Assembly: GCF_900142135.1 (NCBI RefSeq)
Contig: NZ_FQZU01000001.1
Location: forward strand, 62,001 to 126,000
DNA from: Desulfatibacillum alkenivorans DSM 16219
GTDB lineage: Bacteria; Desulfobacterota; Desulfobacteria; Desulfobacterales; Desulfatibacillaceae
Direction of reading: 5' to 3'
Length of the DNA stretch: 64,000 nucleotides
Numbering within the stretch: the first letter of the stretch is position 1; each line of letters begins with the position of its first letter. The position numbers were made by a program, and so were the translations under genes. This document shows positions 51,809-60,085 of this stretch, piece after piece. The notes below the pieces were generated by a model. That model ran no database searches, was not told where the DNA came from, and worked only from the letters and a program-made list of their open reading frames with translations.

Positions 51809-54709
51809 TTATTGCGGAACAGGGAAGTCCCGGGGCGAGAACACGTCATAGTAAGGCGTAAGCGAAAAATAATACGGATCAAAGTTCTGGCTCGTATCAA
51901 TGAAGCCGCTGGGGCCTAAGGGGAACATGCTTTCCACCCGGACGGGGCCGGAGGGGCCGTATTCCACGCAATGGGCGTAGGTGGAGCGGGCGGAGAACGG
52001 CGTTTCCCAAACCTTAACGCCAAGAACAGGATGCCAGTACTCGATGACGCCGCGCTCTCCGACTCCCCAGGGTTGAGCGCCCAGGTCATCCAAGACGTTG
52101 TCCAGAGCCGCGACCACGATGTCGTCAAAGGTCTGGGGCGCCGAGGGGTCGGCGTTCTGGAACCAGTCGTAGTTATTCTGGATGGCGGAGCCTGGGAAGG
52201 AGTGGAGGATGACGTTGAAGAGCAGCTGCGTGTTCTGGGCGTCGTAAATGGCCGCCGAGAACTCGTCTTCAAAGGTCAGACGAACCACTTCCCGGGTCCA
52301 GGCGTCCATGAGGATCCAGGCGTCGGCCCTGTCTTCGCCTTCGGCCCAAAAGGATTCGCCGCCGTCCACAAAGTGGCCGTCCCAGTTCTGGAGCAGGGTG
52401 AGTGCGTCGGTGAAAGCCTGGGTGGGCGTAATGGCGTTATAGGCGTTTACGGCTGCGGTGAACTCGTCATCCACAAAGGCCCAGGGGTTGCCGCCGCCGC
52501 CAAAGGAGTAGGTGGCGGCGATGTTCAAAGCCAGGTCGCGGACTTCCTCAAAGGTCAGGTCGTCATTGGCGGCCAGGTACTCGTCCACCACGTGGGCGCG
52601 ATGGAAGGGTCCGAAGAAATAGCCGAAGTTGTTGTAGGTGTTATCGTAGTCGATGTTGGATTTGTTGTTCCAGCCGCAGTAGTAATGCTGGTCCGTGTTG
52701 CGGTCCGTGGAGCGGGCCTGCAAGACGGCGGCGTCCCATTCCAACTGCGGGGCTGCGGCGCCTTGCGGGAATCTCCATTCGCCGGCGGGCCGGACCGGGT
52801 TGCGGCCGGACATCCAGTAGGCGATGTTGCCGTCCTTGTCTGCGTAACAGAAATGCTGGGACAGGGCCATATTTTCAATGCCGGCTCCAAACTCGTCCAT
52901 GCTGGTCGCCGTATCCACCTGGTAGACGGGCTCCACCAGATTCAGTTCATATCCCCAATGGGAGTACTTGGTGGAGAGAATGGGGTTGGTTCCGTCGAAG
53001 GAATAGGTCGCCGGATCGAAAGGCATGGGGTTGACGATGGGGCCGTGCTCCGTGCGGTACAGGGTGTATTCATGCGGACAATCGCCGGCCACGTTGATGG
53101 TCACGGTCCGGGACATGACGATGTCGCACGCGCTGTCCCAATAATAATCCAGGGTGTGGGCGTGGCCCACCTGCATGGACCATGCATGGTGCGGAGTCCG
53201 GCCGATGACGATGCCGGGGATGCCGGGAACGTACATGCCGGAGACGTTCAGGCCTGCGCCCTTCATGCTGGCTTCGCCGATGATGGAAGGCACGGAAAAG
53301 CCCATTTGGGGCCCGGAGTAGATGATGGGATTGCCGCTTTCGGTTTTGGTTCCGTCCACCACCCAGGCGTAGGAGCCCATCTTCACGTAGGCGTTGATGG
53401 CCTTGAGGTTTTCGATGTTGTTTTCCTGGCGCTCCCGCATGGATTGGGCCAGGGCCGCGGCTGCGTCCGGATCCATGTCCATGTATCCGGGGGATTCAGG
53501 CGCGCTTTTGGTACTTGCCGCCGGTACTACGGGGGCGGGGATGTAGGTCAGCGCGTCCGGATCGTTGACCCAGCGCAGGTCTTCAAACATGCCCCAGCCT
53601 TGGAGCGTGCCGTAGTTCGTTTCCAGTTCCGCCCAGAGGGACATGTTGTCGATCTGGCCGGTCAGGCCGCGTCCTTCGGGATCGAAGTTGCGCTGCATGG
53701 TTGCGCCCCAGGCCAGGATGTCCAGCTCATCCCAGTAAGTGAGCGGACAACTGGTCCCGGCGAATTCGACGGGAAGCAGGGACGGATCGTCCATGATTTC
53801 GTCAATGTGGGTGTTGATGCCGTTGACGTAGCCTTTGATGATGGACTTGTACTTGTCGTCCATGGCGTCAAAAGCGGCCTGGATTTCTTCGTCCGTGTAC
53901 CCGGTGGTGAGCATGAGCAGGTCGTCTTCCACGTAGCCGGGGCCGAACAGTTCGGCCAGTTGGCCGTTGGCGGTTCTGCGGAAGGTTTCAATCTGCCACA
54001 GGCGGTCCTGCGCCACGGCGTAGCCCAGCTTGGTGAACATGTCGTACAAAGAGGCTCCGGGAGGCCCGTTGATGATGGGCACACCCAGGTCGTCCCTGGT
54101 CAGTACGACGTTAGAGAGGTCCGACAGGGTTTCACGGAAATGCTTTTGGGCCGTTGCTGCGTCAATCAGGGTGTAGGTCCCCGCCGCCGCAGGGGCCATT
54201 ATCTGGTCGATGATAGCCTGCGCGTTGGCCGAGAAGTTGGGCTCGGTGAAATCCAAAGTCAGGTTGGCGGCGTTGGCCCGCATTTGAGCGGTGATCTGGA
54301 TGCCGTTGGACAAGTCCTGATCGCTGTCTATGGTCTGGAGAAAGCGCAGGATGTTGGTGACTTCCTCGTCCGTGTAATCCAAGGCGCCGCCGATCAGGTC
54401 CATGGGCGTCAGGATGGGGCCCACGTTCGCCCAGCCTCCCAGTTGGATTCCGCCTAAATAAAAACGGATGGTCTTTCCCTTGAGGTAATCGAACTCCCCC
54501 AAACCATTGGTCAGGCCGGAATCCGCCCCGGATTCATAACCCAGGCCCGCAACCGCCGTGTCCAAAAACTTACCGTTAAGAATGGTTTGTGAAAAATCAT
54601 CGTCGTCATCGCTGCTCGTGGTGGCGATGGTGGTTGCAAAGCCTACCGCAAGTACGCAAATCAGGCATAAGGTGCGCACCAGCCAATAGGGTCCCTTTAC
54701 TTGTTTCAT
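51809..54709 (-). CDS. Penicillin-acylase-family (Ntn) amidase with N-terminal extra domain
   Basis: 966 residues. An N-terminal signal (TLCLICVLAVGFATTIATTS) is followed by an Asp run. Residues about 45-190 form an extra domain, with ESGADSGLTNGLGEFDYLKG and IRFYLGGIQLGGWANV, seen in various deltaproteobacterial exported proteins. The acylase alpha part (about 200-440) has DDLGVPIINGPPGASLYDMF and YAVAQDRLWQIETFRRTANG. The beta chain is predicted to begin at Ser446 in MGSYAWVVDGTKTESGNPI, the nucleophile freed by self-cleavage. Members cut amides such as penicillins or acyl-homoserine lactones; the substrate is unknown. GAGGAGGG precedes the ATG, which overlaps the VanZ-like gene by four bases. 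Confidence 0.85.
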   Translation of the reverse strand: MKQVKGPYWLVRTLCLICVLAVGFATTIATTSSDDDDDFSQTILNGKFLDTAVAGLGYESGADSGLTNGLGEFDYLKGKTIRFYLGGIQLGGWANVGPILTPMDLIGGALDYTDEEVTNILRFLQTIDSDQDLSNGIQITAQMRANAANLTLDFTEPNFSANAQAIIDQIMAPAAAGTYTLIDAATAQKHFRETLSDLSNVVLTRDDLGVPIINGPPGASLYDMFTKLGYAVAQDRLWQIETFRRTANGQLAELFGPGYVEDDLLMLTTGYTDEEIQAAFDAMDDKYKSIIKGYVNGINTHIDEIMDDPSLLPVEFAGTSCPLTYWDELDILAWGATMQRNFDPEGRGLTGQIDNMSLWAELETNYGTLQGWGMFEDLRWVNDPDALTYIPAPVVPAASTKSAPESPGYMDMDPDAAAALAQSMRERQENNIENLKAINAYVKMGSYAWVVDGTKTESGNPIIYSGPQMGFSVPSIIGEASMKGAGLNVSGMYVPGIPGIVIGRTPHHAWSMQVGHAHTLDYYWDSACDIVMSRTVTINVAGDCPHEYTLYRTEHGPIVNPMPFDPATYSFDGTNPILSTKYSHWGYELNLVEPVYQVDTATSMDEFGAGIENMALSQHFCYADKDGNIAYWMSGRNPVRPAGEWRFPQGAAAPQLEWDAAVLQARSTDRNTDQHYYCGWNNKSNIDYDNTYNNFGYFFGPFHRAHVVDEYLAANDDLTFEEVRDLALNIAATYSFGGGGNPWAFVDDEFTAAVNAYNAITPTQAFTDALTLLQNWDGHFVDGGESFWAEGEDRADAWILMDAWTREVVRLTFEDEFSAAIYDAQNTQLLFNVILHSFPGSAIQNNYDWFQNADPSAPQTFDDIVVAALDNVLDDLGAQPWGVGERGVIEYWHPVLGVKVWETPFSARSTYAHCVEYGPSGPVRVESMFPLGPSGFIDTSQNFDPYYFSLTPYYDVFSPRDFPVPQ

Positions 54710-55263
54710 GCGATACCCTCCTCTTGTTGATCGTGCAGGTTAATGGGTTGTGATTGCTTGGATGGATGGGATTGTTTGGTGATTGATAAAATAAAATAGG
54801 CGGCCGCCGCCCCTGCAACGCCTGCCAGGACGTCCAAGGGGTGATAGCTGCCGTTCATAAAATAATGGCTCGTTTGATCCAATATGGGAACCTGGGAAAA
54901 CCAGCCGGGAACCAGTTTTACAGCCTGTTGGGGAAACTTCTGCCCCAGTTCAAAGGCCGTGTCCGCAACCAGCCAGAACAGGCAGGCGTTCAAACGGATT
55001 ATCCTGCTTTCCCCCAAGACCGCAGCGGTTAGAACGGAAAAGGAAAATACATGCACGAAAGCGGGCAAAAATTTTCCCAAGCCCCCTAAAAATCCTCCGG
55101 CATAGTCGTGAAGGCTGAGGTTGAACGGAAGATTTTGAACAAACCATGTGGCTTCCGGCGGCCTGTCCGCCAAATACACAAGCGCGCCTGCAAGCAAGGA
55201 TAATAAGGCTATGGCTATTTGCCTAAAATTCATAATGGGAACCAATTTTTTGGGGGGATGCAT
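54706..55263 (-). CDS. VanZ-like membrane protein
   Basis: 185 residues with four membrane segments: IAIALLSLLAGALVYLADRP, FLPAFVHVFSFSVLTAAVLG, LNACLFWLVADTAFELGQK and LDVLAGVAGAAAAYFILSIT. The VanZ-like pattern is the ELGQ motif in the third segment and H-x-F near the second. The tail is soluble and polar. Its stop overlaps the acylase start by four bases, so the two are made together. No clear ribosome site for the ATG at 55263; an ATG at 55233 is an alternative. Confidence 0.65.
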   Translation of the reverse strand: MHPPKKLVPIMNFRQIAIALLSLLAGALVYLADRPPEATWFVQNLPFNLSLHDYAGGFLGGLGKFLPAFVHVFSFSVLTAAVLGESRIIRLNACLFWLVADTAFELGQKFPQQAVKLVPGWFSQVPILDQTSHYFMNGSYHPLDVLAGVAGAAAAYFILSITKQSHPSKQSQPINLHDQQEEGIA

Positions 55264-55555
55264 AGTGAAGCTTAAGACCTTGCCAGTATGGCGGATGGCG
55301 GGGGTAATGTCAACCTAATCCGGTTAAGCAGGACTTATTTTTGCGCATCTCAGGTGGTTTTATTTCATGATTTTTGATGGAAATATGTATTTTTGAGGCA
55401 TTGCAAAAGTACGCAAAAGGCCGTCCGTTCCTTTTAGGGACGCTTGAACCCCCGGGGGAAACATGCTAAACAGTCATGCTGGGACACTAGGGAGCCTATT
55501 CATCAAATAGGTTTTGAGCAAGCCATGACTGAGGCGATCAGGAAGGAACCGAGCC

Positions 55556-56977
55556 ATGACTAAAATCGAAGAACTAATGGAATTAATCATCTCGAGGGCG
55601 AACATCAACCTGCGAGAGTTTTCCCAGGACGTGGGGCCTTATGTGCGCGGCATGATCCCCATTGAAAATCTTTGGAAGTTTTATGCATTTTACGGAATGA
55701 CCCTGCATCATCCCGTATCCTTCAGCTTCCAGCGGTCAGCGCTGGCGGGCAGCTATTTTTTGGGCAATTGCGACGTTGACCGGTCCTTGATTTACAAAAC
55801 GGACGTGCGCGGCGACGAACTCAAGCAGAAAGGCGACGAAATCATGGTGGGCGACATCAAGGTCGTCCTGCAAAAAGACGAAAAGATTTACATTAAGGAC
55901 AGCTTTCTCATCAAGAATCTGGTGCATAACTTTTCCCACGATCCGGAAAACCTGGCGGAATTTGCAATCAGAAACACCGTCTCCATGCATTATGCAAACA
56001 TCCACGGCGCATCCATGCGAGGGTGCTTTCTGGGCCCCTACGCCACCGTGGATCTGACCAGTTGCCACGACTGCGTGGTGGGCGAATACGCTTATGTACA
56101 GGTCGGCGAACTGCGGCACGAGCGCGTGGACGCCGGAGAGGTATGGATCAAATCGGGGGACGACTTTGATTTTGTGTATCAATTCCCCACGGAAGTCCTG
56201 CCCAAGTATATATCCTTTGAAAAAGGCCAACAGCCCGGCGGGCTGTTGATCGACTTTGTGGAGGATAGGCAGGAGGATTTTGAGGAAATCTTCGGCCGGT
56301 ATTCGTGCGACGCCGACAGGCAGGCCAATGAGACGGCTGCGGTTTCCCGCTACGCCGTGATCAAAGGCGACGTGGAAATCATGGAAAACGTCCTCATCGC
56401 CCAGCGGGCGTACATCCAGGACTCCAAATTGGGCAAGGGCGCCAACGCCCAGGAAAACTGCTACATCATCGATTCCCACCTGAAGGGCAATAACGTCACG
56501 GCCCACGGCGGAAAAATCATCCACGCCACCATGGGCGAGGACGGATTCGTCGGGTTCAACGCCTTTCTGAGAGGATCCGAGGAATGCCCCCTCACCGTAG
56601 GCAGCAATTGCGTGATCATGCCCCACACCATCATGGACCTGGAAGAGCCCCTGACCGTTCCCCCGGCCCATTTTGTCTGGGGATATATCCGCAACCAAAA
56701 GGATTTCGAGGAAAACAGCATGTCCATGGAGGACTTCATCAACCTGGAAGGGGAGCTGAACCGGGGCAACATGCACTTCCACGGCAGCGGAAAGGCCTTT
56801 GTGAGCGCCTTCGCCCACCGCATCGAGCACATCCTGGAGGCCAACGGCGCCTTCTTTGAAAGCGGCGAGCAGTCCGGCCACGCCCAGATGGGCCGCAACC
56901 AGTCCTACAACACCATCGAACCTTACCCGGAAGGAGAAATGCGGGGCATGTTCCCCACCATCCGGATTACGCCCTAA
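55556..56977 (+). CDS. Long left-handed beta-helix (hexapeptide transferase-like) protein
   Basis: 473 residues. Two stretches of hexapeptide repeats are seen: about 55-190 (GSYFLGNCDVDRSLIYKTDV, MRGCFLGPYATVDLTSCHDC, VVGEYAYVQVG) and 255-370 (SRYAVIKGDVEIMENVLIAQ, AYIQDSKLGKGANAQENCYI, VGFNAFLRGSEECPLTVGSN). The C-terminus is helical (ELNRGNMHFHGSGKAFVSAF). Left-handed helices of this sort are found in acyl and acetyl transferases, but no catalytic motif is clear and the length is unusual. The ATG has AGGAAGGA upstream. A small hairpin at 55495-55511 and a GCCATGACT direct repeat precede it. Confidence 0.7.
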   Translation: MTKIEELMELIISRANINLREFSQDVGPYVRGMIPIENLWKFYAFYGMTLHHPVSFSFQRSALAGSYFLGNCDVDRSLIYKTDVRGDELKQKGDEIMVGDIKVVLQKDEKIYIKDSFLIKNLVHNFSHDPENLAEFAIRNTVSMHYANIHGASMRGCFLGPYATVDLTSCHDCVVGEYAYVQVGELRHERVDAGEVWIKSGDDFDFVYQFPTEVLPKYISFEKGQQPGGLLIDFVEDRQEDFEEIFGRYSCDADRQANETAAVSRYAVIKGDVEIMENVLIAQRAYIQDSKLGKGANAQENCYIIDSHLKGNNVTAHGGKIIHATMGEDGFVGFNAFLRGSEECPLTVGSNCVIMPHTIMDLEEPLTVPPAHFVWGYIRNQKDFEENSMSMEDFINLEGELNRGNMHFHGSGKAFVSAFAHRIEHILEANGAFFESGEQSGHAQMGRNQSYNTIEPYPEGEMRGMFPTIRITP

Positions 56978-57003
56978 TATAATTAGGTTCATCCATTTTT
57001 AAA

Positions 57004-57048
57004 AACACGGCCCGCTTCCCCAAAAAGGGGAGGCGGGCCGTGTTTTTT
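57004..57048 (+). terminator. Strong Rho-independent terminator
   Basis: AACACGGCCCGCTTCCCC pairs with GGGGAGGCGGGCCGTGTT across AAAAA with one wobble, then a T run. It lies 26 bases after the beta-helix gene and separates it from the convergent Fe-S gene. Confidence 0.92.
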
Positions 57049-57182
57049 ATTGGCGGGTAAACCGGAAAACACCGCGGCAGTCCAGGTTTTCCAGCATCAT
57101 TTTTAAAGTTTGCCCCAAAGAGCATTGGCCGTTTGGTTGTGCGCCTTAAAACCGCAATGTACGGCCACCCTTTTTATCAGCA

Positions 57183-58319
57183 CTATTCCGGACGCGGAGG
57201 CGTGGTGTACACGATCCGCCGGTTCTGAACCAGACTGATGGCGTTTTCCGGGCAAAAATGGGCGCACACGCCGCAGCCGATGCAAAGATCCTTGTTCAAG
57301 GACGGAGAGCCGTCTTCGCTTTGCGTCATGGCCTGGGTTCCGCATTTTTCCGCACAGGTTCCGCAGGACACGCATTTTTCCGCATCCACCACGGCCATGA
57401 ACCAGGCCTCGTTGGCCGTGCCCGCGATGGTCATGCCGTGGGCGTTGCCGCAGCAGCAGGAACAGCAGGAGCAAATGCTGGTTTCGTCGCGGCTGGAGTT
57501 AAAGCCCGGATGATAGGCCTTGTGAATCAGACCATCGTCTTCGGCCTTGGTCAAAATGGCCAGGGCTTCCTCTTTGGTCACCATGCGGGAGAATCCCTGG
57601 GCCGAGGTGTAGCGCGCGGACTTGCCGAAGGTAAAGCAGTTTTCCCGGGAGTCGGTCTGCTTGCAGGGATCCCCGACAACGTCCTTGTGATGCCGGCAAA
57701 AGCAGTGGCCCACGGCGATGTCGTCGAATTTCGCAACGATGTCCTTCACGTCCTGGAAGGGCATGTGGGTCTCTTCCACGTCGCCCAGGCTCTGGTTGAT
57801 CTCAATGGAAATGCTCTGGCCGCTGTCCTGGTTGGTGGTGTAAGGCACGGTGCGGTCGATGGGCGGGATGTTCTTGACCATCTTCACCACGTCTTCGTAA
57901 TGCTCTTTCACCAGCCCGCGATGTTCGTCGAACATTTTGGTGAACAAAGCGGCGATGCGCTGGGTCTCCGGCGTGATCTCCAGCTTTTTCATGAACATGT
58001 ACTCGAAAATGCCCACGTTGAACAGGGGCAGCAGCCTAAAGACCATTATGCCCTTGCTGTTGGGCTGGTTAAAGATCACGCCCCGTTTGGCCAGGACTTC
58101 CACCTTGGCGTTGATCTCGTCTTCGCTCAGGCCCGTGCTCGCCTTAAGCTGTTCCATGGTTTGGGATTTTTGTTCATTAAAGGCCAGAATAAAATCGATT
58201 TCATCTTCCTTGATCACTTCTTTGATCAGTTCCACCAGGGTGGGGGTGGTGGGAGGAGGCGTTCCTCCGGCCTTTTGGATGGTTTCCACTACAGGCATGT
58301 ATTTTTCGTTAAGATCCAT
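57183..58319 (-). CDS. Ferredoxin-type Fe-S protein with N-terminal helical domain
   Basis: 378 residues. The first 110 residues (TLVELIKEVIKEDEIDFILA, MEQLKASTGLSEDEINAKVE, VLAKRGVIFNQPNSKGIMV) look like a winged-helix region. The middle has CFCRHHKDVVGDPC (about 200-215). Near 285 there is a run of cysteines, CSCCSCCCGNAHGM. The C-terminus holds two 4Fe-4S sites, CVSCGTCAEKC and CIGCGVCAHFCP. It probably passes electrons in anaerobic metabolism; the partner is unknown. The ATG at 58319 follows AAGGAGAATC. It is transcribed alone. Confidence 0.85.
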   Translation of the reverse strand: MDLNEKYMPVVETIQKAGGTPPPTTPTLVELIKEVIKEDEIDFILAFNEQKSQTMEQLKASTGLSEDEINAKVEVLAKRGVIFNQPNSKGIMVFRLLPLFNVGIFEYMFMKKLEITPETQRIAALFTKMFDEHRGLVKEHYEDVVKMVKNIPPIDRTVPYTTNQDSGQSISIEINQSLGDVEETHMPFQDVKDIVAKFDDIAVGHCFCRHHKDVVGDPCKQTDSRENCFTFGKSARYTSAQGFSRMVTKEEALAILTKAEDDGLIHKAYHPGFNSSRDETSICSCCSCCCGNAHGMTIAGTANEAWFMAVVDAEKCVSCGTCAEKCGTQAMTQSEDGSPSLNKDLCIGCGVCAHFCPENAISLVQNRRIVYTTPPRPE

Positions 58320-58461
58320 GAGCCTTGATTCTCCTTCATGAAGACATTAAGGGGTTCCATTGGGGATTCTTTTCACATCTGTATAATTATAGCCCCGCCC
58401 GCCCCGTGGGTCAAGCAATTCATCCAATTGTGCAAGTAAATCGTGCGAGTAATTGGCGGGC

Positions 58462-58638
58462 ATGCGCCGCCCTATCGTTTTGTGCGGGTGCGGCGGAGAC
58501 TATTCCATCCGCCGGGGAGTTCAGAAACAGGCCAGCCCCGGCAGCGTTTTTTGCTGCGGGGCGCGTCAGCGCAATAAGTGCGGCCTGGAAAGCAAGTGGG
58601 AATGGATGATGGATTGCGGCCCTGAAAAAGCAGGTTGA
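58462..58638 (+). CDS. Possible small Cys-rich protein
   Basis: About 58 residues beginning MRRPIVLCGCGGDYSI, then SVFCCGARQRNKCGL and WMMDCGPEKAG. Six cysteines in CGC, CC, C and C spacing suggest a metal site. A weak GGCGGG lies upstream. The whole 564-bp gap 58320-58883 otherwise has no credible gene, and the frame could be chance. A minus-strand frame overlaps the same bases and is less likely. Confidence 0.25.
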   Translation: MRRPIVLCGCGGDYSIRRGVQKQASPGSVFCCGARQRNKCGLESKWEWMMDCGPEKAG

Positions 58639-58777
58639 ACCCTGATTTTAAAACAGGCAGGTTCGCCCTGGCGCATGGGAATTCAAACACGATCCGGTCG
58701 CCTTATTGGCCTTCGGCCCCCGGCATTGCTTGCCGCGGCAGGCCGATCAACTAAACCGGCAAGGTCAAAATCTTCTT

Positions 58778-58800
58778 ATTCCCATGCTTCGCGTGGGAAT
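58778..58800. repeat. GTTCCCATGC-type hairpin repeat
   Basis: ATTCCCATGC and GCGTGGGAAT pair around TTC with one wobble. Matching half-sites are at 118-127/171-180 and 28211-28223. An intergenic hairpin family; no function assigned. Confidence 0.65.
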
Positions 58801-58883
58801 GCATATGGAATTATCTGAAATCAACAATATTTTTGGTGATTGTGGGGTTGCAGAAAATCGTAAAAGGCAGTCCTTTTTACAAA

Positions 58884-59564
58884 TTAAAAAATATCCACCA
58901 AAGCGCCGGCGCTTTCAAACCGCTCTCGCAGGGCCTGGGCTTCCACGCCGCTCAACCCATTGATGATGTAGTCGCTCCCTTTCACCAGGGGCGCCGACAC
59001 CTTGAAAAATTCGGTCCTAAACTCCTGGGTCAGGCTTTGCCTCACCGAATCCCGCTCAAATCCCTGTTGAATTTCCCCCGTAAAAACCAGGGAGTAAACG
59101 CCGTCAGGCTCCAGATCTTTCTTGGAGAAAATCAGGCCGGAAAAAGGGGAGGAAAGATCGCTTTCCCGGGGCTCGGCGCCAGTTTTCAGTTCCACTTCCT
59201 TCCAGCTCGCCTGGCTGTTTTCCGGGTAGATTTTCTTTTGCAAATCCTGGGCGATTTCCAAATCAAGATCCACGGCCACGCACTTTTCGCACGGGCCGTC
59301 CGCACTCTGGATGTGTCCGCAACAAGGGCACTTATATGTCCTGGCCGCCATGATTTCCAGACCGGCCTCGTCAAAGGCGGCCTTGAGCTTAAGCGCCTGC
59401 TCCAGGGACAAGTCCTTCCGGACATAAGGCCGGCCTGCGTTTAAGGCCGCCAATAACTGGGCGGCGTGGCGTCCGAACAGGGGGGTAAGGTCTTTTTTGG
59501 TTTTGAGAGGGGTTTTTTCCGGTAAAACTGCTCCGTGGCAAATAATGCTGTACTGCGGTTCCAT
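58884..59564 (-). CDS. Unknown protein with central zinc ribbon
   Basis: 226 residues, not recognised. Residues 1-70 contain ITSKKDL-like charged helices (LFGRHAAQLLAALNAGRPYV, LSLEQALKLKAAFDEAGLEI). A zinc ribbon follows (YKCPCCGHIQSADGPCEKC, about 77-95). The C-terminal part (120-226) has FSGLIFSKKDLEPDGVYSLV and SVRQSLTQEFRTEFFKVSAP. The N-terminal segment resembles the ferredoxin-like layout of domains that fold around small ligands. No operon partner and no clear ribosome site beyond GAACGCAGG. The function is unknown. Confidence 0.65.
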   Translation of the reverse strand: MEPQYSIICHGAVLPEKTPLKTKKDLTPLFGRHAAQLLAALNAGRPYVRKDLSLEQALKLKAAFDEAGLEIMAARTYKCPCCGHIQSADGPCEKCVAVDLDLEIAQDLQKKIYPENSQASWKEVELKTGAEPRESDLSSPFSGLIFSKKDLEPDGVYSLVFTGEIQQGFERDSVRQSLTQEFRTEFFKVSAPLVKGSDYIINGLSGVEAQALRERFESAGALVDIF

Positions 59565-60085
59565 GCCTGCGTTCCCGTTCCTGCTGAATGCATCGTCTTG
59601 GGTGGAGTTTCTTGATTAAGAGAGAAAACAAGGAATTGCCGCTGCTGACTATCGCAATGTCCGGCGTCAAACGCTATAGTATTTACCAGGAATGCTATGG
59701 AAAATCAATCATGAAAACTGGCTCTATTTAATATTAAATTACGTATATACCATATATATAATGTTATTTTATTCAGTTTTATGAAAGTGCAGGTAATGGG
59801 CTTTTTATCCCCTCAAATCCTTGTGCGGCGCTCCGGCTGGCATCCCGCTTTCGGCGCCTCAGACTTTTTACTTGGTTAACCTTTACGCATTGTAAACAGG
59901 CTTTACATTTTCACTTCCTCCAAATTCATCCCAAATGCAGAAAATTTGTAAATTGGCTTTTAAATACAGCATGTTGCTGCGGCTGGCATTTTGGTTTGCT
60001 TTGGTACGGATTATGCCGTTACAGGATATGAAAGGCTGGCAGGCCTTCGCCGACGACTCTTACACCCTAAGCCAAGGGGGAGAAT
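59565..60085. other. Gene-free, A/T-rich stretch
   Basis: 521 bases between the zinc-ribbon gene and the stress protein gene. About 59700-59790 is A/T-rich with short TATATA runs, likely to hold promoters for one or both divergent genes. I cannot fix a specific promoter. No credible gene or RNA is seen. Confidence 0.6.

Noticed and set aside
51971-54457. Plus-strand frame of 828 codons opposite the acylase
   Set aside because: Antisense shadow of a gene with clear Ntn-hydrolase motifs; the product is Val/Gly/His-rich with no domain.
59978-59994. Sigma-54-like promoter before the stress protein gene
   Set aside because: TGGCA and TTGC are present but separated by seven bases instead of six, so the GG/GC spacing is wrong.
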